64,000 nucleotides of DNA from JAIEPW01 sp964471915 (GTDB taxonomy: Bacteria > Acidobacteriota > Terriglobia > Bryobacterales > Bryobacteraceae): positions 1 to 64,000 of the forward strand of contig CAYYID010000010.1 of the NCBI GenBank assembly GCA_964471915.1. Direction: 5' to 3'. Both the position numbers and the translations under genes were made by a program. How positions within the stretch are numbered: the first letter of the stretch is position 1; every line of letters starts with the position of its first letter. Positions 39,447-49,025 of the stretch are shown here, piece after piece. The notes below the pieces were generated by a model, which was given only the letters and a program-made list of their open reading frames with translations, did no database searches and had not been told where the DNA came from.

Positions 39447-40601
39447 TTGAGCGCGCCGGTTCTCATTCCCACCGCGACCAAACAGCGCCCCGCGCAGGCG
39501 AGCCTCTCGGTGCTCGCCCTGGCGGCGTCGATCGCGTTGCTGTATTACGGACGGGTGTTCTTCATTACCGTCGTCATCTCGGCGATCTTCGCCTTCCTCC
39601 TCGACCCCATGGTCGACTTCTTCATGCGCCTCAAGCTGCCCCGCAGCGGCGCCAGCTTCGTCGTCTGCAGCATCACCCTCACCGTGCTCTACTTCGCCGG
39701 CCTGGGGCTGTACATGGAAGGCGCCGCGCTCGCCGAAGAATTGCCGGCCTACTCCGAACGGATCCGCGAACTCGTCGACAGCGCCACCGGCCGCGTGGAC
39801 CAGATGGAAAAGAGCATCGTCCAGATCCTGTCGCCCCGGAAAGCGCCGGACCCGCTGGTGGAGGAGCCCGCGCGCACCGCGAAGAAACGCAAGCCGGCGG
39901 ACCCCGCCGCGGCGCCCACGCCCGCCCCCGTACCCGAGGTCCGCATCCGGCCCGAGCCGCGCCCGCTGCTCAGCTACCTGGTGGGCTACGTCCAGTCCTT
40001 TTACGACGTGCTGCTGATGACCTCGTTCGTACCCTTCCTGGTCTACTTCATGCTCGCCTGGCGCGACCACGTGCGCCGCGCGTTCCTCTCGTTCTTCGAC
40101 GACGACGACCGCGAAGTGGCGCGCCGGAGCTGGCACGCCGTGGCGGACCGCGCGCGCGCGTTCGTCATCGGCAACTTTGTGCTCGGCGTCCTCATCGGCG
40201 TAGCCAGCTCGATCTTCTTCGCCGCCATCGAACTGCCCTACTGGCTGCTGGTGGGACCCGTCAGCGGGTTCCTCAGCCTGGTGCCTTACGTCGGCCTGCC
40301 CATGGCGATCCTGCCCCCGGTGATCGCCGCGCTGCCCGCCTACAAGGAACTCGGCATGTACCTCGGCATTTCTTTCACGGTGGCGATCCTGCACCTGCTG
40401 GCGCTGAACCTGCTCTATCCGAAGTTCGTCGGCTCGCGCGTGCAGTTGAATCCGCTCGCCGTCACGCTGGCGCTGATGTTCTGGGGCACCATCTGGGGCG
40501 GCATCGGCCTGCTGCTGGGCATCCCGATCACGGCCGCGGTGAAGGCCGTCTGTGATAACGTCGAGAGCCTACAGCCCTATGCGCGCCTTTTGGGTGACTG
40601 A
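39447..40601 (+). CDS. AI-2E/PerM family transporter
   Basis: 384 residues from a TTG start. About eight membrane helices, with the family pattern: two N-terminal helices (about 20-60), a long soluble segment (about 95-165) and the C-terminal block GPVSGFLSLVPYVGLPMAILPPVIAAL. The soluble loop here contains a Lys/Pro/Ala-rich stretch (KKRKPADPAAAPTPAPVPE), longer than usual. Family members export small molecules or Na+. Substrate unknown. Confidence 0.88.
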   Translation: MSAPVLIPTATKQRPAQASLSVLALAASIALLYYGRVFFITVVISAIFAFLLDPMVDFFMRLKLPRSGASFVVCSITLTVLYFAGLGLYMEGAALAEELPAYSERIRELVDSATGRVDQMEKSIVQILSPRKAPDPLVEEPARTAKKRKPADPAAAPTPAPVPEVRIRPEPRPLLSYLVGYVQSFYDVLLMTSFVPFLVYFMLAWRDHVRRAFLSFFDDDDREVARRSWHAVADRARAFVIGNFVLGVLIGVASSIFFAAIELPYWLLVGPVSGFLSLVPYVGLPMAILPPVIAALPAYKELGMYLGISFTVAILHLLALNLLYPKFVGSRVQLNPLAVTLALMFWGTIWGGIGLLLGIPITAAVKAVCDNVESLQPYARLLGD

Positions 40602-40615
40602 GGCTGGCAATTGAC

Positions 40616-41107
40616 GTGAATACGCGCATCCTTCTCTTCGTCGCAGCGGGCATCCTGGTGGTCGGCGCCGGCGTCGGCCTGCTGCTGACGACGCAAAGCG
40701 GCAAGTATCTCGAGCTGTCGGGCGAAGTGCTGAAGGTCCGCACGCTCGCCCTCGACGAAAAGGCCGCGCTCGTCGTCGTTGACGCGCGCGTGCGCAACAA
40801 AGCCGACTATCCGTGGGTGGTCAAGACGGTCACCGTCGGCGTCCAGGACGCCGACGGAGTCTGGCACGACGGCGAACCGATCGCCCGCCGGGACCTCGAC
40901 CGCCTGTTCGCCGCGCAGCGGCTGGCCGGCCCGAAATTCAACGAACTGCTGATCATCAAGGACCAGATCCCGGCGCGGCAGGTGCTGGACCGCATGGCCG
41001 CCGCGCGCGTGGAACTCACGGAGCGCGCCGTCGAGCAGCGCCGCAACCTGCGCGTGCGCTTCGAGGAACTGGACGGCAACGTCTCCGAGATCCTGGAACG
41101 AAGATAA
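40616..41107 (+). CDS. Small membrane-anchored protein of unknown function
   Basis: 163 residues from a GTG. One N-terminal helix (about 5-25, LLFVAAGILVVGAGVGLLL) and a soluble beta-rich domain (AALVVVDARVRNKADYPWVVKTVTVGVQDADG) that resembles an Ig-like or LEA-type fold. Helical C-terminus. It follows the PerM gene by 14 bases, so it may be a partner of the transporter. Confidence 0.72.
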   Translation: MNTRILLFVAAGILVVGAGVGLLLTTQSGKYLELSGEVLKVRTLALDEKAALVVVDARVRNKADYPWVVKTVTVGVQDADGVWHDGEPIARRDLDRLFAAQRLAGPKFNELLIIKDQIPARQVLDRMAAARVELTERAVEQRRNLRVRFEELDGNVSEILERR

Positions 41108-41111
41108 GCAA

Positions 41112-41132
41112 CCCCCGGGCCGGAGCCGGGGG
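41112..41132. terminator. Bidirectional hairpin between convergent genes
   Basis: CCCCCGG (41112-41118) pairs with CCGGGGG (41126-41132) around a seven-base loop. It lies five bases after the plus-strand gene and 31 bases after the second receptor gene. T-runs are weak on both strands. Confidence 0.6.
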
Positions 41133-41163
41133 CTGCGGTGCCGCAACCGAATGGTCTCCGGCT

Positions 41164-44100
41164 CTAGAAGTTGAAACGTCCGCTGACCACCACGATCCGC
41201 GTGCCCCCAGCCGCGGTGAAGCGGCCGAAGTTCACACTGTTGATATCGAGGTTCAGGTTGTCGACGTCCCAGATGGGGCGGTTCAGCGCGTCGATCGCAT
41301 CCGCACGGAATTGCAGGTTGACGCGACCGTCGCGCGCCAGGCGGATCGTCTTTGCCACGTTGATATCCAGCCGGAAGGTGCGTGGTCCGGTCAGGAAGAA
41401 AGGCTGCAGATTTCCCAACTGTCCCGGACCGGGATTCGAGAACAACAGCCGACCGCTCTGGTCATAAACCGCGAGCAGCGCGGACAACTGCTGGATATTG
41501 CCGGCGGTCGTCATAGTCTGCCGGATGGGATCCGCCTGCTGGGAGAAACCCGGGAAGAACGTGACGCCGTTCGGGAGCCGCTGCGGGCTGCCGATGCCGG
41601 AGGAGATGGCCTGGGCGACGAGCGGCGGGTTGTCGCCGCCGAACTGATTGACCGAGCTGCGGCCACTGAGGACATTCATGGGCTGGCCCGAGAACATGTT
41701 CCAGATGCCGCCGACTTGCCAGCCGCCCACCACGTGCTTCATCCAGCTATTGCCGCTGGCCCACTTCTTGCCAGGCCCGAAGGGCAGGTCATAGACTCCG
41801 GAACTGCGGTACACGTGGCGCAGTCCGAAGGTGAGCGGGCGCTTCTCCAGCCGGCGGTTGCGGCCGAAGCGGAAGCTGTCGAGCAGTTCCTGTCCCGCGC
41901 CTTCCTCCTCGCCGAGCGCTTTGGCGAAGGTGTAGTTCGCGAGGATGTTCCAGCCGTTCGAAAAACGCTTGTTGTACTCGAGCTGGAACGAATGGAACGT
42001 TGAGTTGGCGAAGTTCCCCACCAGGTTCGCCGCCGCGAACTGCGGATTGCCGACGATGAAGTTCTCGGGCAGCCCAGCCCGGCGGAGCCAGCCGCCGGGG
42101 GTCGCGGTGCGCGGGTCGTTCGTGGACACGGCGGTCGCATTCAGGAAAGTCGCGAAGAGGCCGGCGTTGTTCGCCGCCAGTTGGGTCTGGGTGGTGGCCA
42201 GTGCGCGCATATAGTCGCCGCCGGTGCGGTCCGTACCGACCGTGCCGCCGCCGGGGACCGAAATCCCGCTAAAAATGCGATCCAGCAGGGGATGCGTGCC
42301 GCCGCGTTGCGCCGCCAGGAACGCGTCCAGAATCTGCGTCTCGAAGATGTTTGCTTCGTTAACATTCACCGCGCGCAGCAGTCTGGTGCCCTTGGACCCC
42401 ACGTAGCGGGCTTCAACGGTGGCGTTCCCGGGCAAGGTCCGCTGCAGCGAGATATTCCAATTCATGATGTACGGCGTCCGGATTCCGGTGTCGTACGCGC
42501 GCACGGACTGGCCGCGATCTTGCAAGCTAACCGTTGCCAACGGCGCCGCAGTGGGCTCCAGGGGCAGCGGGGCGTTGCCCACGCTCAGAAAATTTCCCTG
42601 GCGGAAGTTATTCTCCACCCGCAGCCCCGGCTGATCGCCCGCGATCACGTCGAAATTGCGCAACGAGTTACGCTCATAGCCCATGCCGAAACCCGCGCGG
42701 AAGACCGTCTTGTTCTCGCCGAACCACGGTACGTTGTACGCGAGGCCCACGGCCGGCGCGAAGTTGTTCCAGTCGTTCCGGTAGAGCGGCTGGTCCTTCG
42801 GCGAGTTCTTGCCGACCAGCTCGACGTTGGTCAGACTCCCGTTCTGCACCCGGCCCGCCTGGTAGAGGTCGCCGAAACTGGCGCCCGAAAGGCCGAAGAT
42901 GCCGGCGGATCCGCCCACCAGCCCGGCCGTGCGGCCGTTGGCGTCCCACGGCACCCCGTAGTACTCCCAGCGGACGCCTAGATTCAGCGTCAGCCGCCGC
43001 GTGACCTTCCAGTCGTCCTGGAAAAACCAACTCACCTCGCGTTGCCGCCAGGTGCGCTGCTTGTACTCGCCGGACAGGAACGCCGGATTCGGCGGCGCCG
43101 ACGCATTGAACGCCTGCAGCAGGTTGGCGAGCGAACCTGAGAGATTGTTCAGCAGGTTCTGAGCCAGTCCGTTGTTGAGGCCGATGCCCGCGACGTTCGG
43201 CACACCCACGATCGGTGCTCCCCCGGAGCCCACGATACCGCGCGGCAGCACATTGAACGAGTTGTAACCATTGGTCGAGGTGAACTGCACCATCCCGCCC
43301 CATTTGAAGGCGTGCTTGCCGACGTTCCACCGCATGATGTCCTGGTAGGAGTACACGGGGGAAATCCGGCCCTGCGGATCGTTGCTGACGTTGATCGGGT
43401 CCGTGATGGTGAGGAAGTCGATCGCGAACGGCACGTTGTTGCGCGCGGGGAAAATGCCCGTCCCTTCCACCTCCCAGGGCGCGAGGAACTGGACGCGCGG
43501 GCGGAACACGCCGGCGCGGAACTCGTTCAGCAGCGTCGGCCGGATGGTGGAGGTGACGTTGAAGGTGTACAACTGGTCGCGGCCGATCTGCGTGCCCCCC
43601 GGAGCCTCGGGAAACGGCTGCGCCAGGAAGGCGTTGATCAGGTCGTTGGTTTCCTTGGTCCATGAGAACGAAATGCGATTCCGTTCGTTGAGGTTGTAGT
43701 CGATCTTCAGATTCCATTGGTCGCGGTCGGACGTCGCGCCGCGGCTCCACGTGTACCCGGCCGTGTTGAGGCCGTCTCCGAACCGGTAGTTGTTCGGCAG
43801 CGGCACGAACCCCAGCGTGCGGGCGACGGTCGGATCGATCGCCCGGCGGTTCGGATCGTAAGACAGCAGGTTGATTGTTTGCAGGTCGCCCGTCGCGGTC
43901 GACGGCCGCACGGGGTTGCCGTTGATGTCCACGGTGGGACGCGCGGCTTCGATGTTGCCGTTCTGCGCGCCCGGGAAGAACCGGAACAGCCCCTGCCGGG
44001 CCTGCGGCGTGAGCACCGTGGTGTTAACGGCGTTGCGGGTCACCTCGCGCTGGAAATCCGCCAGGAACGCGAAGAACAGTTTGTTCTTGATGATGGGGCC

Positions 44101-44949
44101 TTCCACGCGCCCCCCGAACTGATTCCGGATGAGGATGTTGCGCGGCGAGATCTCCGCTCCGCTCGCGTCCCGCCCGCGCTGGTTATTGAACCAGGTGTTG
44201 GCGTTCAACAGGGTATTGCGATGGAACTCGAACAAGCTTCCGTGAAACTCGTTGGTGCCGGAGCGCGAGATCACCTGAATCTGGCCCGAACCGCGGCCGA
44301 GTTCGGCGTCCGCCGGCGACGTCACCACCCGGAACTCCGCCACCTTGTCGACGCTCTGGAAGATCGGCGAGAACACGCCCGAATTGATGCGGTTGTCCTG
44401 TACGTTGATGCCGTCGAAGGTGATGTTCAAAGCCCCGAGGCGCGCGCCGGCGAAGTTGTCGCCCACAAGGCCAGCTTGCGTGAAGACCAGCCCCAACGCA
44501 TCGCGCGACGGCAGCGGCAGGTCGAGGATCTGCCGTCCGGAAACGGTGCCGCCGATGGTGGCGGTCGCGGTCTGGAGCGTCTCCGCCGAGGCTTTCACCT
44601 CCACCGCTTCGGTGACGGTGCCCACGTCCAGCTTGAAGTCGAGGGTCGCGCGCGTCCCGACCTCGAGGTTCACCTCGGTGAAGGTGAACTTCTTGAAGCC
44701 GCTCGTTTCGGCCGATACCCGGTACCTGCCGGGTGCGAGGGGTGGCAGTTGATAGGACCCTGCGTTATTCGAGACCGTCTTCGTGGTGACGCCGGTGGCG
44801 ACGTTGATCGCGGTCACGGTCGCGCCGGGGATCAACGCCCCGCTCGGGTCGGCCACGGTGCCGGAGAGAATTGCGTCAATGGTTTGCGCCAACCCGCCCA
44901 TGCACAGGACCAGCGCTAATATCGCCAGGGAAAGTGCTCTGCGAATCAT
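41164..44949 (-). CDS. Oar-like TonB-dependent receptor with carboxypeptidase-regulatory domain (2)
   Basis: 1261 residues, signal peptide about 1-21, a carboxypeptidase-regulatory-like domain (about 25-110, LSGTVADPSGALIPGATVTAI), plug (about 125-240, with LPLPSRDALGLVFTQAGLV and LGALNITFDGINVQD) and outer-membrane barrel ending in FNF. GAGGT precedes the ATG. It is of the same class as the receptor at 14541-18332 but the two differ widely in sequence, so they are not a recent duplication. Ligand unknown; the sugar isomerase/dehydrogenase pair upstream hints at a sugar, weakly. Confidence 0.93.
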   Translation of the reverse strand: MIRRALSLAILALVLCMGGLAQTIDAILSGTVADPSGALIPGATVTAINVATGVTTKTVSNNAGSYQLPPLAPGRYRVSAETSGFKKFTFTEVNLEVGTRATLDFKLDVGTVTEAVEVKASAETLQTATATIGGTVSGRQILDLPLPSRDALGLVFTQAGLVGDNFAGARLGALNITFDGINVQDNRINSGVFSPIFQSVDKVAEFRVVTSPADAELGRGSGQIQVISRSGTNEFHGSLFEFHRNTLLNANTWFNNQRGRDASGAEISPRNILIRNQFGGRVEGPIIKNKLFFAFLADFQREVTRNAVNTTVLTPQARQGLFRFFPGAQNGNIEAARPTVDINGNPVRPSTATGDLQTINLLSYDPNRRAIDPTVARTLGFVPLPNNYRFGDGLNTAGYTWSRGATSDRDQWNLKIDYNLNERNRISFSWTKETNDLINAFLAQPFPEAPGGTQIGRDQLYTFNVTSTIRPTLLNEFRAGVFRPRVQFLAPWEVEGTGIFPARNNVPFAIDFLTITDPINVSNDPQGRISPVYSYQDIMRWNVGKHAFKWGGMVQFTSTNGYNSFNVLPRGIVGSGGAPIVGVPNVAGIGLNNGLAQNLLNNLSGSLANLLQAFNASAPPNPAFLSGEYKQRTWRQREVSWFFQDDWKVTRRLTLNLGVRWEYYGVPWDANGRTAGLVGGSAGIFGLSGASFGDLYQAGRVQNGSLTNVELVGKNSPKDQPLYRNDWNNFAPAVGLAYNVPWFGENKTVFRAGFGMGYERNSLRNFDVIAGDQPGLRVENNFRQGNFLSVGNAPLPLEPTAAPLATVSLQDRGQSVRAYDTGIRTPYIMNWNISLQRTLPGNATVEARYVGSKGTRLLRAVNVNEANIFETQILDAFLAAQRGGTHPLLDRIFSGISVPGGGTVGTDRTGGDYMRALATTQTQLAANNAGLFATFLNATAVSTNDPRTATPGGWLRRAGLPENFIVGNPQFAAANLVGNFANSTFHSFQLEYNKRFSNGWNILANYTFAKALGEEEGAGQELLDSFRFGRNRRLEKRPLTFGLRHVYRSSGVYDLPFGPGKKWASGNSWMKHVVGGWQVGGIWNMFSGQPMNVLSGRSSVNQFGGDNPPLVAQAISSGIGSPQRLPNGVTFFPGFSQQADPIRQTMTTAGNIQQLSALLAVYDQSGRLLFSNPGPGQLGNLQPFFLTGPRTFRLDINVAKTIRLARDGRVNLQFRADAIDALNRPIWDVDNLNLDINSVNFGRFTAAGGTRIVVVSGRFNF

Positions 44950-45102
44950 AGAAGTACCTCGTTGGAATAACGTTCGCCCCTGATCGGGAACGGCGCAACA
45001 TGAGAATGCTGGTGCAGATCCCCAATCAACAGTGTTGCGTTAAGGTTACTTCACCCGGAAAGTCGGTTGCAAGAGTGGTCGATTAGCTTTGGGGCGAAAC
45101 GG

Positions 45103-45903
45103 TCACCGCGTCAGGATCCCGAGCAGCCGCTCGCGGCCCGCTGCGATGTCCCGCCACCGGACCTCCTGGTCCGCCGCCTCGCGCTCGATGCTCAGGATAC
45201 CGTCATAGCCCAGCGCGCGGAGCTTCGCTACGAAGCGCTCCAGGCCCACCGCGCCTTCCCCGAGCGGCCGCTCCCGCCCGAGTTCTCCCGGCGCCGCCGG
45301 AGCGATACCATCCTTCGCATGAACCGAGGCCAGCCACGGCGCCAGCACCTCGACGGCGGCCAATGGCTCGCCGCTGCCGTACATCACCATGTTCGCGGGA
45401 TCGAAATTGACCCGCAGGTTCGGCCGTCCGGCGTCCTCCAGGAACCGCGCCAGCACCGGCGCGCTCTCCTGGCCGGTTTCGAGCGCGAAAGTCTGGCCGT
45501 GTCCCGCTGCATGATCGCAGACCCGGCGCACGGCGTCGCGCACCGCCGCCAAATCGGGATGCGCCGGGTTATCCGGCACGCAACCGATATGGCACGCGAT
45601 CGTTTTCACGCCCAGCCGCGCCGCGAAGTCGGCCGCCGCGAGCGTCCGGGCCACCCGGCGGTCCCGCGTGGCGGGCGGCACGAACCCCACGGTCGCCTCC
45701 ACCGCCGCGACATCGGCGTAGCTCTCGCCTTCATACGCGCAGAAGACGGTCTCCAGCCGGATCCCGCCGTCGCGCCATTCCGCCAGCAGCTCCTCCGACA
45801 GCGGCGTGCTCTCCTCGAGACCGAGCTGCCCCGCGGTGAAGCCCAACGCCCGCGCCTTGGCCAGGTCGCCGCGCTCGGCCCACATCATTACGCCAACTTG
45901 CAC
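45103..45903 (-). CDS. Sugar phosphate isomerase/epimerase (xylose isomerase-like TIM barrel)
   Basis: 266 residues from GTG 45903, with GGAGGT six bases upstream; this includes the first barrel strand (QVGVMMW). AP endonuclease 2-like TIM barrel with IACHIG, FALETGQES, RVNFDPANMVMYG and VHAKDG carrying the acidic and His metal ligands, ending in GYDGILSIERE. Starts inside the dehydrogenase gene (16-base overlap), so the two probably act in one sugar or inositol-type pathway. Confidence 0.9.
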   Translation of the reverse strand: MQVGVMMWAERGDLAKARALGFTAGQLGLEESTPLSEELLAEWRDGGIRLETVFCAYEGESYADVAAVEATVGFVPPATRDRRVARTLAAADFAARLGVKTIACHIGCVPDNPAHPDLAAVRDAVRRVCDHAAGHGQTFALETGQESAPVLARFLEDAGRPNLRVNFDPANMVMYGSGEPLAAVEVLAPWLASVHAKDGIAPAAPGELGRERPLGEGAVGLERFVAKLRALGYDGILSIEREAADQEVRWRDIAAGRERLLGILTR

Positions 45904-46889
45904 GGCAGCACCTCCCCGTTGCGCCGCCGCGCCTCGAGCATCAGCCGCATCATCGCCACCGCCCGCGCGGAATCCTCGGGCGGGCACTTCGCTGGGTGCT
46001 GGCCCGTGCGGGCGCAGTCCACGAAATACTGCAGCTCGCTGATGAAGCCGTCCTGCGCGCCCAGAGGGAGCGGCCGCGTCCGTCCCGAGGCGTCGAAGAG
46101 CACGGGCAACCGTCCGGCCGAGCTGTAGTCGATGGTGCCGCCGTCGCCCACCACGGTGTACTCCATCGCGAACGGAAAGCCCCGCGGATGGTGCCAGCCG
46201 CCGCTGATCGTCACCGCGAAATCCGACGCATACAGCCACTGCGCGGTCAGCACATCGATGGAGCCCGCCAGATCCTGGTGACCGGTGGCGATCAGCGCAT
46301 CCGGCGGGCCGTAGAGATGGAGCGCGAAGTCCACGTCGTGGATCAGCAGGTCGAAAGCGCCGCCGCCCGATTGCAGGGCGTCGCGCATCCAGTCGGCCCA
46401 ATCCGGCGCGGCGCAGCGCCGCCGGAATGCGGCGGCGCGGGGCGTCCCGATCTCTTTTGCGCCGTCCGCCAGCGCCTGGTAGGCGGGAAAGAAGCGCAGC
46501 ACCTGGGCGGTCATGAGGATCCGCTCCGCCGCGCGGGCGGCGTCGATCATGCGGCGCGCGCCGTCGTGGTCGAGCGCCATCGGCTTCTCCACGAGGACGT
46601 GCTTGCCCGCCTGCAGCGCGGCCACCGCCGCGGCTTCGTGGTGCGCGGTGGGGAGGCAGATATCGACGGCTTCCACGCCGGGGTCCGCCACCAGATCCTC
46701 CCAGCGCTGGTAATGCCGAAAGTCGCCGAGGTCCAGCGGCTCCTCGGCCAGATCGAGGTTACCCTGGCTGCGGGCGAGGTCCGGCTTGCCGCGGCTCGCG
46801 ACGGCGACCACCTCCGCGTGGGCCACGCTCCGGTAGGCCCGCAAGTGGGTGGCGCCCATGAACCCGAGTCCGATCACGCCGATCCGCAT
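45888..46889 (-). CDS. Gfo/Idh/MocA family oxidoreductase
   Basis: 333 residues. Rossmann NAD(P) motif IGLGFMGATH (about 4-13), EKPMALD (about 99-105) with the family's catalytic Lys, and the C-terminal alpha/beta domain with LIHDVDFALHLYG. Oxidises or epimerises sugars, inositols or amino sugars with NAD(P). Coupled to the following isomerase. Confidence 0.93.
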   Translation of the reverse strand: MRIGVIGLGFMGATHLRAYRSVAHAEVVAVASRGKPDLARSQGNLDLAEEPLDLGDFRHYQRWEDLVADPGVEAVDICLPTAHHEAAAVAALQAGKHVLVEKPMALDHDGARRMIDAARAAERILMTAQVLRFFPAYQALADGAKEIGTPRAAAFRRRCAAPDWADWMRDALQSGGGAFDLLIHDVDFALHLYGPPDALIATGHQDLAGSIDVLTAQWLYASDFAVTISGGWHHPRGFPFAMEYTVVGDGGTIDYSSAGRLPVLFDASGRTRPLPLGAQDGFISELQYFVDCARTGQHPAKCPPEDSARAVAMMRLMLEARRRNGEVLPCKLA

Positions 46890-46923
46890 AAGCCTTTATG
46901 GTAGCGGACCGCGGCCGGACGGC

Positions 46924-47982
46924 TCACCTCCGGTGCGCGCGGAGGTTGTAACCGAACACCACATCCACCCGCGCGCCTTGTGCCTGCCGCGGAGTTCCGC
47001 CGAGAGCCTGCGTTACCTGAACCATAGTGCTCCAGGACCGCGCGGGTGCCACCAGGAGGTTGCCGAACCAGTGCCACCCGGGTCCGAAGCGGTCCGAGTA
47101 AAGCCCCGCGCGGGGGTGGCGCGAGACGCCGCTGCCGCCGGTCAGCCACGGCCGCATGCGCTTCTCCCCGTACGTCGCGAATCCGTAGCCGGAGTTCGCA
47201 ATCGCAACCTGCTCGAACCGGACCGAGTCAATCCAACGGCTGTCGGGGACCCGAACGCTTACCGACTGCCGGAAGGTGTGCGACCCGGCCTCCCAGGCAT
47301 ATTCCGCGGATGCGTGGATCCCTTCGCGCAGCGACTTTGTCACCAGTACCTGCCGGTAGTTGGAGCGGGCGAAACTCCCGAGACGGGGCAGCACGCCCGG
47401 CCGGTTCAGGTTCCCCAGGTAGCCGTTCGCAAACGAAATCTCCTCGAAGAAGAACCGCTCTTTCCTGCGCACACGAACGCGCTGGCCCACCAGGTAGCCG
47501 TCAGCGTCGAAGGACGTGATTTCGGTTGCCAGCCCGCGCAGAAAGTCGAGCCCGCCGGCTTCCAGGGTGAGGCCGCTCAGGGGTCGCACCTCAAGGGCGA
47601 GTTGCTTCAGGTACAGGTTGGCGCGCCGGCGGCCGGTGCCCGGACCGGTGTTGTTCCAGCCAGCGAGAAACCCGCTTCCGGTGAAGAGCCCAAAGCGCAG
47701 TTCCAGGGCCCGAAACGAGCCGGCGTGCAGCGCGCCGCGGAGGGCCAACTGGTGCTGCTGCTGGTTCCACAGCGGAGCGCCCGCAACCGTATGGGCCCAC
47801 CGGTACCGCGTGCCGATGGAAGCCGTGTCGAGCGTCATCCAGCGGACCAGCGCCGCGGCGGGCGTCCTCGCCAGGTGCGTGTCACCCGGGCGCATGTCGA
47901 TCATCGCCGGCTCGACGTCCTGTGCGCCGGCAACGGCAGCGAGGATCCCGGGAATGCAGATCCGGAAGAAGGGAAAGCGCAT
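46924..47982 (-). CDS. Outer-membrane beta-barrel-like protein
   Basis: 352 residues from ATG 47982, signal peptide about 1-20 (FPFFRICIPGILAAVAGA). The mature protein is a run of amphipathic strands with alternating hydrophobic residues and many aromatic girdle residues, e.g. LRGALHAGSFRALELRFGLF, LEVRPLSGLTLEAGGL and the final VDVVFGYNL. It is porin-like in composition, but no family is recognised and the last residue is Arg rather than Phe. Divergent from the lactonase gene. Confidence 0.68.
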   Translation of the reverse strand: MRFPFFRICIPGILAAVAGAQDVEPAMIDMRPGDTHLARTPAAALVRWMTLDTASIGTRYRWAHTVAGAPLWNQQQHQLALRGALHAGSFRALELRFGLFTGSGFLAGWNNTGPGTGRRRANLYLKQLALEVRPLSGLTLEAGGLDFLRGLATEITSFDADGYLVGQRVRVRRKERFFFEEISFANGYLGNLNRPGVLPRLGSFARSNYRQVLVTKSLREGIHASAEYAWEAGSHTFRQSVSVRVPDSRWIDSVRFEQVAIANSGYGFATYGEKRMRPWLTGGSGVSRHPRAGLYSDRFGPGWHWFGNLLVAPARSWSTMVQVTQALGGTPRQAQGARVDVVFGYNLRAHRR

Positions 47983-48059
47983 CCATCCGCCTCTAGGCGG
48001 TCGCCCCACCCGATTATTCCGGCGGAATAGGCAGCGCCTCGCGGCGCATTCTCCGGGAG

Positions 48060-49025
48060 ATGACGTCCCGAGTTCTTTTGCCGATCCTCGCCGGGTTGCC
48101 GCTGGCGGGCCAAACGATCGTGCGCCTCGATCCCCGCCTTGACCGGATTCTGGCTCCGGACGCCCGGATCGAGCGCATTGCGGACAGCTTCACGTGGACC
48201 GAAGGCCCCGTGTGGAACCCTGCCGGATCGTTTCTGCTGTTCTCGGATGTGCCGGGCAACCGGATCCACGAATGGCGCAACGGAGTCACGCGGACGTTCC
48301 TCGAACGCTCCGGCTACACGGGATCCCCGCCCTTTCCCGGGCGGGAACCCGGCTCGAACGGGCTGACCTTCGACCGGCAGGGGAGGCTCGTGTTCTGCCA
48401 GCACGGTGAGCGGGCGATCGCGCGGATCGAAAAGGACGGATCCCGGACCACGCTCGCGGCGCGCTACCGGGGCCGGCGCCTCAACAGCCCCAACGATCTC
48501 GTCTACCACGCCAACGGCGATCTCTACTTCACGGATCCGCCCTTCGGATTGCCGGGCGTCTTCGCCGACCCGGGGCGCGAACTAGCCTACTCCGGCGTGT
48601 ACCGGCTGACGCCGGGGGGGCGCGTGGATCTGCTCACCCGGGACCTGGAGGGGCCTAACGGGATCGCGTTCGCTCCCGGCGGGAAGATCCTCTATCTCTC
48701 GGATGCGCGGACCACCCGGTGGTATGCCTTTCCCGTGCGCGCCGACGGCACGCTCGGCGCGAAGCGACTGCTCCTCGACGGCGCCGCGCTGGCGGCCGGA
48801 CACGCCGGATCGGCAGACGGGATGAAAACAGACCGGGCTGGTAATCTCTTTGCCGCCGCGCCCGGTGGGTTGTGGATCCTCGCGCCGGACGGTGCGCTGC
48901 TGGGACGCATCGACCTGGGCGGCGCCACGGGCAACTGCGCCTGGGGCGAGGACGGCGCCACGCTCTTTATCACTTCGGGCGCCGCCGTGTACCGCGTGCG
49001 GGTCCTGGCGGGAGCGGCGCGATGA
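48060..49025 (+). CDS. SMP-30/gluconolactonase-family exported protein
   Basis: 321 residues, signal peptide about 1-17. Six-bladed propeller with TEGPVWNPAGSFLLFSDVPGNRI, SNGLTFDRQGRLVFCQHGERAI, NSPNDLVYHANGDLYFTDPPFG and GPNGIAFAPGGKILYLSD; the Glu, Asn and Asp metal ligands of the lactonase family are in the expected places. Periplasmic lactonase acting on sugar lactones is likely. Its stop overlaps the carbonic anhydrase start as ATGA. Confidence 0.92.
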   Translation: MTSRVLLPILAGLPLAGQTIVRLDPRLDRILAPDARIERIADSFTWTEGPVWNPAGSFLLFSDVPGNRIHEWRNGVTRTFLERSGYTGSPPFPGREPGSNGLTFDRQGRLVFCQHGERAIARIEKDGSRTTLAARYRGRRLNSPNDLVYHANGDLYFTDPPFGLPGVFADPGRELAYSGVYRLTPGGRVDLLTRDLEGPNGIAFAPGGKILYLSDARTTRWYAFPVRADGTLGAKRLLLDGAALAAGHAGSADGMKTDRAGNLFAAAPGGLWILAPDGALLGRIDLGGATGNCAWGEDGATLFITSGAAVYRVRVLAGAAR